Source: Clostridia bacterium
Lineage (GTDB): Bacteria; Bacillota; Clostridia; Christensenellales; Aristaeellaceae
Assembly (NCBI GenBank): GCA_017508975.1
Contig: JAFWQU010000008.1
Span: forward strand, 1-64,000
Direction: 5' to 3'
DNA: 64,000 nucleotides
Positions 26,941 to 34,284 of the stretch are shown here, piece after piece. The translations under genes were made by a program, and so were the position numbers. The notes below the pieces were generated by a model that was not told the origin of the DNA, did no database searches, and worked only from the letters and a program-made list of their open reading frames with translations. Position 1 is the stretch's first letter; each line of letters opens with the position of its first letter.

Positions 26941-27942
26941 ATGCACCGCCGCCGGATGACCGCCGTCTACGCCGCCGCGCACTTTTTCGTCGACGGCTGC
27001 TGCGCCCTGGTGGTCTGCCGTTTCGCGCGCCCGGACCCCCGCTGGCTGACCGCGGTCCTGCTCTACAACTTCTGCGCATCCGCGCTGCAGGCCCCGCTGG
27101 GGCTGCTCGCCGACCGTCTTGGCCACGGCCGGGTTTTTGCCATGACCGGCTGCCTGCTGATCGCCGCCACGCCGCTGCTCTCCGGCGCGCCTGTCGCGCT
27201 GAGCGTGCTGGCCGGGGTCGGCAACGCGCTGTTCCATATCGGCGGCGGACGCGACGTGCTCTGCGAGAGCGAAGGCCGCGCCGGCCGGCTGGGCGTCTTC
27301 GTCTCCCCCGGCGCCTTCGGGCTCTTTCTCGGACAGCTGCTGCGCGATTCCCTGCCGGTTCTCTGGCTGGTTCCGCTGCTGATGATTCTGTGCGCGCTGG
27401 CCGTTGCGGCATTCTGTCCGGCGCTCCCCGGCCGCGGACTTTCGCTGCGTCTGAACCGCGCGGGCCGGAAGCCGCTTCTATCATTGGCCCTGCTCTTCGC
27501 GGTCGTTGCGCTGCGCTCCTGCGGCGGTTTTCTGTTCCGCTTTGACTGGAAGCAGGGCGCGTGGCTCTGGGTCTTCACGGGCTGTGTGGTGCTGGGCAAG
27601 ACCGCGGGCGGCTTTGCCATGGACCGGTTCGGCGCGTGGCGGACAGCGGCAGGCTCGCTGGCTCTGGCCGCCCTGGGATTTCTGGGCGGCGCGCTGCCCG
27701 CTGCGGGCTGCCTCGTGGTGCTGCTCTTCAACATGACCATGCCCGTCACCCTGCGGGAGGCTGCGGACCAGCTTCCCGGCGCGCCGGGCTTCTCCTTCGG
27801 GCTGCTGACCCTGGCGCTGTTCCTGGGTTTTCTCCCGACCTGGCTCGGGTGGCCGCTGCCGGTGGGCGTGCCGGTCTGGACCGGCCTCTGCCTGATCTCG
27901 CTGGCGCTGATGCTGCCCGCGGTCCGGAGGCGCAGCGCATGA
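26941..27942 (+). CDS. Polytopic membrane protein, MFS-like
   Basis: 333 residues with about ten hydrophobic segments. ATG 26941 follows AAGGAGGGAGG, 11 bp after radA. The motif LGLLADRLGHGRVF between helices 2 and 3 resembles the MFS signature between TM2 and TM3 (G-x-x-x-D-R-x-G). A second similar loop (AGGFAMDRFGAWR) lies in the other half, as expected for a duplicated fold. The substrate is unknown. The stop overlaps the start of the next gene (GCATGAG), so the two are coupled. Confidence 0.7.
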   Translation: MHRRRMTAVYAAAHFFVDGCCALVVCRFARPDPRWLTAVLLYNFCASALQAPLGLLADRLGHGRVFAMTGCLLIAATPLLSGAPVALSVLAGVGNALFHIGGGRDVLCESEGRAGRLGVFVSPGAFGLFLGQLLRDSLPVLWLVPLLMILCALAVAAFCPALPGRGLSLRLNRAGRKPLLSLALLFAVVALRSCGGFLFRFDWKQGAWLWVFTGCVVLGKTAGGFAMDRFGAWRTAAGSLALAALGFLGGALPAAGCLVVLLFNMTMPVTLREAADQLPGAPGFSFGLLTLALFLGFLPTWLGWPLPVGVPVWTGLCLISLALMLPAVRRRSA

Positions 27943-28280
27943 GCGCGCGCTGGCTGCTCTCGCTGGGCGTCTCCCTCGCGCTCACGCTGCTGATCGAGGG
28001 CGGGGTCGCTTTTCTGGCGCGCCGCCGGGGCCGCGCGCTGCGGGTCGTGCTGCTGGTCAACCTGCTGACAAACCCCGCCGTGGTCTTCTTCGTGCTCTGG
28101 GGCCGCAGCGCCGGATGGCCGCACATGGCCCTGTGGACCGCGCTGGCGGAGCTGGCCGCGTTCGCGGCCGAGGGCGCGGTCTACCGCTCCTGGCGGGAGG
28201 ATTTTCCGCACCCCTGGCGCTTCTCCCTGCTGCTCAACGGCCTGTCCTTCGGGATCGGTCTGCTGCTCTCATATTTATAG
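27939..28280 (+). CDS. Small membrane protein (113 residues)
   Basis: The ATG overlaps the stop of the MFS-like gene. Three or four hydrophobic segments (LLSLGVSLALTLLIEGGVAF, VVLLVNLLTNPAVVFFVLW, LAELAAFAAEGAVY, LLLNGLSFGIGLLLSYL). No family is recognised. The tight coupling suggests that it works with the upstream transporter. Confidence 0.65.
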   Translation: MSARWLLSLGVSLALTLLIEGGVAFLARRRGRALRVVLLVNLLTNPAVVFFVLWGRSAGWPHMALWTALAELAAFAAEGAVYRSWREDFPHPWRFSLLLNGLSFGIGLLLSYL

Positions 28281-28293
28281 AGGAGGTTTGGCT

Positions 28294-29127
28294 ATGAAAA
28301 GAGTCTGCGTTTGCCTGCTGCTGGTGCTCTGCCTGGCCGGTGCGTCCGCCCGGGCGGACGTGATCTGGGAGCCCATGGACCCGTTCTATCTCTCCCACCG
28401 CGCGGAGTGCACGGAGGTCGATCAGCTCTGGGAGGCCCAGGTGGACACCGCCCTGTACGACAAGCCCGGCGGCACCGTCAAGGAGTCCGTCTCCGCCGGG
28501 GACAGCGTGTATATCAGCACCCTCTGGAGCGGCGGCTGGGGCCAGATGCCCTGGCGGGATTACTGGACGAACCTGGCCGATTACCGCCGGCTGTACGACA
28601 TTCATGACTTCGAGGCGGCCCATCGGGCGGATTTCGTCCGGGAGGAGCACGCCCTCACGATGGAGGAGGACGTCTTCCTGCTCGACGGGCAGGCGCTGGA
28701 GGGACAGATGGAGGACAGCAGCCTGATCCTCTGGACCTACCCGGTCTCCGGGAAAAAGAGCCGTGCTTTCTCCAGGGACGAGTTCGACCGCGCCATCCGC
28801 ATGACGGCGAATACCTGCTGGCGGGACGCGGAGGGCCGCCTGTGGGGCTATGTCTCCGGCTACCTCTTCGGCAGCTTCGAGGGCTGGATCTGCCTGAGCG
28901 ATCCCCTGAACGGCGAGATCCCCCCGGAAGGCCCGAAGTACGCGGACGAGGCGCCGCAGGATCCCGCGCCGGAGGAGACGGAAGCGCCCGTCGCGGGCGG
29001 CCTGCGGAGCCCGGGAAACGGGTCCGGCCCGTCCCCGATGCTGCCCGCGGCGCTGGTGCTGGCGGCGGTGCTCACGGCCGCGCTCTCGCTGTACCGGATG
29101 CGCCGCCGGAGCGTGAAGACCGCCTGA
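28294..29127 (+). CDS. Exported SH3-like protein with C-terminal membrane anchor
   Basis: ATG 28294 with GAGGAGG 7 nt upstream. 277 residues. Signal peptide 1-22 (VCVCLLLVLCLAGASA). Residues of about 35-75 (AQVDTALYDKPGGTVKESV...VYISTLWSGGWGQM) look like a bacterial SH3 domain. A second similar segment may lie near 175-205 (YVSGYLFGSFEGWICLSD). A Pro/Glu-rich linker precedes one C-terminal helix (MLPAALVLAAVLTAALSLY) and a basic RMRRR tail, so the body faces outside. Likely wall contact; role unknown. Confidence 0.7.
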   Translation: MKRVCVCLLLVLCLAGASARADVIWEPMDPFYLSHRAECTEVDQLWEAQVDTALYDKPGGTVKESVSAGDSVYISTLWSGGWGQMPWRDYWTNLADYRRLYDIHDFEAAHRADFVREEHALTMEEDVFLLDGQALEGQMEDSSLILWTYPVSGKKSRAFSRDEFDRAIRMTANTCWRDAEGRLWGYVSGYLFGSFEGWICLSDPLNGEIPPEGPKYADEAPQDPAPEETEAPVAGGLRSPGNGSGPSPMLPAALVLAAVLTAALSLYRMRRRSVKTA

Positions 29128-29155
29128 AAAAAACAGCGTTTGTACACTTTCTCCC

Positions 29156-29184
29156 TTGAAGCGCTCCCCCTCTGTGCGTATAAT
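29156..29184 (+). promoter_or_regulatory. Promoter of the liv operon
   Basis: TTGAAG (29156-29161), 17-bp spacer, perfect TATAAT (29179-29184), 52 nt before the binding-protein ATG. Confidence 0.8.
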
Positions 29185-29236
29185 AGCACTGTATTCGGCG
29201 CGCATGGCGCGCTCTACAAAGAGGAGGAACCGATTC

Positions 29237-30367
29237 ATGAAGAAACTGTTTGCTCTCATTCTGGCTCTGGCGCTGACCGTCAGCATGACCGCCGCTTTCG
29301 CCGATGACCTCGTTCTGACCATCGGCCACATCGGCCCGCAGACCGGCCCCGCCGCCGTGTACGGCCTGGCCACCTACCGCGGCGCGCAGATCGCGGCGGA
29401 CGAGATCACCGCGGCCGACAACGGCATCAAGGTGGTCCTGCTCAACCAGGACGACGCGCATGACGCCGAGAAGTCCGTCAACGCCTATAACACCCTGATG
29501 GACGAGGGCGCCCAGATGATCGTGGGCACCACCACCACCGCCCCCTGCATCGCCGTGGGCGCGAAGGCCTTCGAGGAGCGCGTGTTCATGCTGACCCCAT
29601 CCGCCTCCTCCACCGACGTGACCGCCGACAAGGACAACGTCTATCAGCTCTGCTTCACCGACCCCAACCAGGGCTCCGCCTCCGCAGCCGTGATTAACGA
29701 GCGTCAGCTGGGCACCAAGATCGCCGTGATCTACAACAACGCGGACGCCTACTCCACCGGCATCTATCAGACCTTCAAGGACAAGGCCGCCGAGCTGGGC
29801 ATGGACGTTGTCTCCGTGTCCACCTTCACCGACGAGACCACCGACTACTCCGTGCAGGTTGCCGCCGCCAAGGACGCCGGCGCGGATCTGGTGTTCCTGC
29901 CCATCTACTACACCCCCGCCTCCCAGATCCTGATCGCCGCCAACACCATCGGCTATGAGCCCCTGTTCTTCGGCGTGGACGGCATGGACGGCATCCTGAC
30001 CCTCGAGGGCTTCGACACCTCCCTGGCCGAGGGCGTGCTGCTGCTGACCCCCTTCGTGGCCGATGCCAAGGACGAGATGACCCAGAACTTCGTGGCCAAG
30101 TATCAGGAGCTGTACAACGAGGTTCCCAACCAGTTCGCCGCCGACAGCTATGACTGCGTGTACGCGATGGTCGCCGCTGCCCAGATCGCCGGTGTCACCT
30201 CCGACGACGCGGCTGAGGACATCTGCGACGACATGATCTCCGCCATGCAGCAGCTGGAGATCACCGGCCTGACCGGTGCCATGACCTGGGGCGCCAACGG
30301 TGAGGTCGACAAGGTGCCCACCGCGATGGTGATCAAGGACGGCGCTTACGTCGGTCTGGACAACTGA
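29237..30367 (+). CDS. Branched-chain amino acid ABC transporter, substrate-binding protein
   Basis: 376 residues, LivJ/LivK type (Peripla_BP_6). Signal peptide 1-22 (KKLFALILALALTVSMTAAFA). The mature start TIGHIGPQTGPAAVYG and the later GTTTTAPCIAVG and TPSASSTD segments form the ligand cleft in this family. No lipobox Cys is present, as in the BtuF here. Codon use is strongly biased to C-ending codons, in line with high expression. A GC-rich terminator-like hairpin follows before livH, which usually makes the binding protein more abundant than the permease. Confidence 0.93.
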   Translation: MKKLFALILALALTVSMTAAFADDLVLTIGHIGPQTGPAAVYGLATYRGAQIAADEITAADNGIKVVLLNQDDAHDAEKSVNAYNTLMDEGAQMIVGTTTTAPCIAVGAKAFEERVFMLTPSASSTDVTADKDNVYQLCFTDPNQGSASAAVINERQLGTKIAVIYNNADAYSTGIYQTFKDKAAELGMDVVSVSTFTDETTDYSVQVAAAKDAGADLVFLPIYYTPASQILIAANTIGYEPLFFGVDGMDGILTLEGFDTSLAEGVLLLTPFVADAKDEMTQNFVAKYQELYNEVPNQFAADSYDCVYAMVAAAQIAGVTSDDAAEDICDDMISAMQQLEITGLTGAMTWGANGEVDKVPTAMVIKDGAYVGLDN

Positions 30368-30383
30368 TCCCTCTGATTTCCCG

Positions 30384-30427
30384 AGCCCGGTCCGGTTCCG
30401 CCCAGACCGGGCTTTTCTCTGTTTTTT
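30384..30427 (+). terminator. Intra-operon terminator or attenuator
   Basis: AGCCCGGTC pairs with GACCGGGCT, followed by TTTTCTCTGTTTTTTT, between the binding protein and livH. Partial read-through would set subunit ratios. Confidence 0.75.
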
Positions 30428-30505
30428 TGATGGTCCGTTTGTGGACAAACCGCCCGCCCTATGGTAAACTGATTGGGAATTCCTCTGGAGGAGGCGGAAC
30501 ATGCT

Positions 30506-31390
30506 ATGATGGCTTTCCTGTCCAACCTGGTCAACGGTATCAGCCTGGGCAGCATTTACGCGATCATCGCGCTGGGCTACACCATGGTCTACGGCATCGC
30601 GAAAATGCTGAATTTCGCGCATGGCGACGTGATCATGGTCGGCGCGTACATCGCGTTCTGCGCGGCGCAGTACTGGGGGTTCCCGCCCGTTCTGGCGCTC
30701 CTGGTCGCGATGGCCGTTTGCACGCTTCTGGGCGTCACGATCGAGAAGCTGGCCTATGCGCCCCTGCGGCAGGCGACCTCCCTGGCGGTGCTGATCACCG
30801 CCATCGGCATGAGCTATCTGCTGCAGAACCTGGCGCTGCTGATCTGGGGCGCGAACCCCAAGGTCTTCCCGGACCTGATCGGTCTGGGCTCCATCGCCCT
30901 GTTTGACGGACAGCTGGTCGTCAAGGGCGCAACGCTGGTCACCATCGCCGCCAACATCGTCATCATGGTGGCGCTGACGCTCTTCACAGCGCGCACGAAG
31001 ATGGGCAAGGCCATGCGCTGCGTCTCGGAGGACCGCGGCGCGGCGGAACTGATGGGCATCCACGTCAACGGCACCATCTCGCTGACCTTCGCCATCGGCT
31101 CCTTCCTGGCGGCCATCGCCGGCTTCCTGCTGTGCTCCTCCTACCCGGTGCTCCAGCCGACCACCGGCTCCATGCCGGGCATCAAGGCCTTCACGGCGGC
31201 GGTCTTCGGCGGCATCGGCTCCATCCCCGGCGCCATGGTGGGCGGCGTCCTGCTGGGTGTGATCGAGATTCTGGGCAAGGCCTACATCTCCACCGAGCTG
31301 GGCGACGCCATCGTCTTCGCCGTGCTGATCATCGTCCTGCTTGTCCGGCCCACGGGCCTGATGGGCAAGGCGACGCGCGAGAAAGTGTGA
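30506..31390 (+). CDS. livH: Branched-chain amino acid permease LivH
   Basis: 294 residues with about eight helices. ATG 30506 (or 30509) has GGAGGAGG upstream. Conserved LivH parts are NGISLGSIYAIIALGYTMVYG at the N-terminus, MRCVSEDRGAAELMG in the cytoplasmic loop that docks the ATPase, and GGIGSIPGAMVGG near the C-terminus. It pairs with LivM. Confidence 0.93.
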   Translation: MMAFLSNLVNGISLGSIYAIIALGYTMVYGIAKMLNFAHGDVIMVGAYIAFCAAQYWGFPPVLALLVAMAVCTLLGVTIEKLAYAPLRQATSLAVLITAIGMSYLLQNLALLIWGANPKVFPDLIGLGSIALFDGQLVVKGATLVTIAANIVIMVALTLFTARTKMGKAMRCVSEDRGAAELMGIHVNGTISLTFAIGSFLAAIAGFLLCSSYPVLQPTTGSMPGIKAFTAAVFGGIGSIPGAMVGGVLLGVIEILGKAYISTELGDAIVFAVLIIVLLVRPTGLMGKATREKV

Positions 31391-31400
31391 GGTGGCCGGC

Positions 31401-32477
31401 ATGAGCGTCAAGCAAAAGAAACTCATCTACAATCTCGTGACCATCGGCCTGGTCGCCGCGGCCTGGCTGATCTTTACCCTGCTGCTGAACCATGACGCGG
31501 GCGTGCCCCGCAAGGAGCGCATCCTCTCCTCCTCCATGAAGGACCAGCTGATCCCGATCTGCTGCTGGATCGTGATGGCTGTGTCGCTGAACCTGGTAGT
31601 GGGCATCTCCGGAGAGCTGAGCCTCGGCCACGCCGGCTTCATGAGCATCGGCGCCTTCACGGGCATTGTCGTCTCCGGCTGGCTGCTCAACGGTTTCGCG
31701 GTGGAGGACGCCACGCTGCGCCTGGTGCTGGCCATGGTCGCCGGAGGCCTCACGGCGGGCATCGCCGGCGTGCTGATCGGCATCCCCGTCCTGCGCCTGC
31801 GCGGCGACTATCTCGCCATCGTCACCCTGGCCTTCGGCGAGATCATCAAAAACGTGCTGAACTGCGTCTATGTCGCGGCGGACGGGAGGCACCTGAACCT
31901 CGGCTTCATCAACAACAACATCGCGGGCACCATGCTGCTCAACGGCCCCAACGGCGCGAAGGTCAAGACCATCGCCACGGTGAACGCGGGCTTCATCCTC
32001 GTGCTGATCACGCTGGTCATCGTGCTGAACCTCATCAACTCCCGCTCCGGGCGCGCCATCATGGCGGTGCGCGACAACCGCATCGCGGCGGAGTCCATGG
32101 GCGTGCCGGTGACAAAGTACAAGATGATGGCCTTCGTGACCGCCGCGACGCTGGCAGGCATGGCCGGCGCCCTCTACGGGCTTAACTTCGCCACGCTGCT
32201 GCCCACGAAATTCTCCTTCAACGAGTCCATCAACGTGCTGGTCTTCGTGGTGCTGGGCGGCATCGGCAACATCCTCGGCTCGGTGATCTCCGCTACGGCG
32301 CTGACCATCCTGCCCGAGAAGCTCCGCTTCCTGCAGAACTACCGCATGCTGGTCTACGCGGTGGTGCTGATCGTGGTGATGCTCGCCACGAACAACCGGA
32401 CGATCCGCGCCTGGTTCAACACCCTCTCGGAGCGGCTGCGCCCCGGCAAGCGGGAGGAGGCGAAATCGCATGAGTGA
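31401..32477 (+). CDS. livM: Branched-chain amino acid permease LivM
   Basis: 358 residues from ATG 31401, with GAGGTGG upstream; a GTG at 31392 is possible. Motifs LVVGISGELSLGHAGFMSIGA, LRLRGDYLAIVTLAFGEI and the docking loop IMAVRDNRIAAESMGVP are those of LivM. The 3' end overlaps livG by 8 nt. Confidence 0.93.
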   Translation: MSVKQKKLIYNLVTIGLVAAAWLIFTLLLNHDAGVPRKERILSSSMKDQLIPICCWIVMAVSLNLVVGISGELSLGHAGFMSIGAFTGIVVSGWLLNGFAVEDATLRLVLAMVAGGLTAGIAGVLIGIPVLRLRGDYLAIVTLAFGEIIKNVLNCVYVAADGRHLNLGFINNNIAGTMLLNGPNGAKVKTIATVNAGFILVLITLVIVLNLINSRSGRAIMAVRDNRIAAESMGVPVTKYKMMAFVTAATLAGMAGALYGLNFATLLPTKFSFNESINVLVFVVLGGIGNILGSVISATALTILPEKLRFLQNYRMLVYAVVLIVVMLATNNRTIRAWFNTLSERLRPGKREEAKSHE

Positions 32478-33324
32478 ACAGAAACGCCGTTCGCAGACGC
32501 GCATGGTCCCCGTGCCCAGCGAATCCATCGTCCCGGAGCGCGATCTGGGCAAGCCCCCGGTGCTCGAGACGCACCATCTGGGCATCGAGTTCGGCGGCCT
32601 GAAGGCCGTGGACGACTTTAATCTGACCATCGGCCGCACGGAGATTGCCGGCCTCATCGGACCCAACGGTGCGGGCAAGACGACCGTCTTCAACCTGCTG
32701 ACCAAGGTCTACGAGCCCACCCAGGGCACCGTGATGATCAACGGCCGCGACACCAAGGGCATGAACATCACCCAGGCCTCCCAGCTGGGCGTCGCGCGCA
32801 CCTTCCAGAACATCCGCCTCTTCTCCCAGATGACGGTCGAGGAGAACGTGCGCATCGGCCTGCACAACCAGATCAAGTACGACATGTTCACCGGCATCCT
32901 GCGGCTCCCCCGCTACTGGAAGCAGGAGCGGAAGCAGCACACGGAGGCGCTGGAGCTCCTGTCCATCTTCGACATGCAGGATCTGGCGGACGTCAAGGCG
33001 GGGAGCCTGCCCTACGGTGCCCAGCGGCGGCTGGAGATCGTCCGCGCCCTGGCCACCAACCCCTGCCTGCTGCTGCTGGACGAGCCCGCCGCCGGCATGA
33101 ACCCGCACGAGACCTCGGAGCTGATGGAGAACATCGCCAAAATCCGCGACCGTTTCCAGATCGCCATCCTGCTCATCGAGCACGACATGAGCCTGGTCAT
33201 GGGCGTGTGCGAGGGCATCTGCGTGCTGAACTTCGGCAAGGTGATTGCCAAGGGCACCGCTGACGAGATCCAGAACAACCCCGTGGTTATCGAGGCCTAT
33301 CTGGGCAAGCGGAAGGAGGGCTGA
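32470..33324 (+). CDS. livG: Branched-chain amino acid ABC ATPase LivG
   Basis: 284 residues. Walker A GPNGAGKT near 63-70, the LivG-typical NIRLFSQMTVEENV, signature variant LPYGAQRRLEI near 180, Walker B LLLLDEPAAGMNPHE. The N-terminal extension of about 30 residues (QKRRSQTRMV...) is longer than in E. coli. The start overlaps livM. Confidence 0.93.
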   Translation: MSEQKRRSQTRMVPVPSESIVPERDLGKPPVLETHHLGIEFGGLKAVDDFNLTIGRTEIAGLIGPNGAGKTTVFNLLTKVYEPTQGTVMINGRDTKGMNITQASQLGVARTFQNIRLFSQMTVEENVRIGLHNQIKYDMFTGILRLPRYWKQERKQHTEALELLSIFDMQDLADVKAGSLPYGAQRRLEIVRALATNPCLLLLDEPAAGMNPHETSELMENIAKIRDRFQIAILLIEHDMSLVMGVCEGICVLNFGKVIAKGTADEIQNNPVVIEAYLGKRKEG

Positions 33325-33326
33325 GC

Positions 33327-34055
33327 ATGACCAAGCAAGAGTACGCCGGCCCCATCCTGAAGGTCGAGGACATCCACGTCTACTACGGCGCGATCCATGC
33401 CATCAAGGGCATCTCGCTGGAGGTATACCAGGATGAGATCGTGACCCTGATCGGCGCCAACGGCGCGGGCAAGTCCACCACCCTGAACACCATCGCGGGC
33501 CTGCTCAAGCCCCGCAGCGGCTCCATCGAGTTCTGCGAAAAGCCCATCACCCACCTGGGCGCCTCGAAGATCGTCCCGGCCGGACTCTCGCTGTGCCCGG
33601 AGGGCCGGCGTGTGTTCCAGCAGATGACCGTCCGCGAGAATCTGGAGATGGGCGGTTTCACCCGCACTCCGGAGGAGATCGACGAGTCGATGGAGGACAT
33701 GTTCCAGCGCTTCCCCCGCCTGAAGGAGCGCGAAAAGCAGATCGCCGGCACGCTCTCCGGCGGCGAACAGCAGATGCTGGCCATGGCCCGCGCCCTGATG
33801 TCCAAGCCCCGCCTGCTGATGCTGGACGAGCCCTCCATGGGTCTCGCCCCGATCCTGGTCGAGCAGATTTTCGGGATCATCCAGGAGCTGCACGGCGCCG
33901 GCGTGACCATCCTGCTGGTCGAGCAGAACGCGCAGATGGCGCTCTCCGTCGCGGACCGCGCCTACGTTCTGGAGACCGGCAGCATCTCTATGTCCGGCCC
34001 CGCCCAGGAGCTCGCCCACAACGACGCCGTCCGCAAGGCGTATCTGGGAAGCTGA
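33327..34055 (+). CDS. livF: Branched-chain amino acid ABC ATPase LivF
   Basis: 242 residues. Walker A GANGAGKST, Q-loop region followed by CPEGRRVFQQMTVRENLEMG, signature LSGGEQQM, Walker B LLMLDEPSMGLAP, switch His replaced by Q in LLVEQNA, as is normal for LivF. It is two bases after livG and completes the importer. Confidence 0.94.
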   Translation: MTKQEYAGPILKVEDIHVYYGAIHAIKGISLEVYQDEIVTLIGANGAGKSTTLNTIAGLLKPRSGSIEFCEKPITHLGASKIVPAGLSLCPEGRRVFQQMTVRENLEMGGFTRTPEEIDESMEDMFQRFPRLKEREKQIAGTLSGGEQQMLAMARALMSKPRLLMLDEPSMGLAPILVEQIFGIIQELHGAGVTILLVEQNAQMALSVADRAYVLETGSISMSGPAQELAHNDAVRKAYLGS

Positions 34056-34094
34056 GAAGCTTTTTCCTTCCGGAGCACGGAATGATCACAGGGG

Positions 34095-34147
34095 GATTTC
34101 GCACCTGCAGGTGCGACCAGGGCTTTCCGATCGCCCTGGACCTTCGG
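34095..34147 (+). repeat. Dispersed two-hairpin element, copy E
   Basis: Hairpin I reads CGCACC-TGCA-GGTGCG instead of CGCGCC-TGCG-GGCGCG, so paired bases changed together. Hairpin II is the standard form. It lies 40 bp after livF. Confidence 0.88.
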
Positions 34148-34205
34148 GTGCACCTTTTGAAGAATTCTGTATTTCTACGAGAAAAGCCCTGATCGGCATC
34201 TTACA

Positions 34206-34231
34206 TCGGCACCTTCCCGCTGGGAGGTGCC
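34206..34231 (+). terminator. Probable terminator after the liv operon
   Basis: GGCACCT...GAGGTGCC stem followed a few bases later by a T-rich tract (TTGTATTTTT). Confidence 0.5.
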
Positions 34232-34284
34232 GCTTGTATTTTTGGGGGACTGTGGTAGAATCGTAAGCGGAAGGAGTGATTTAT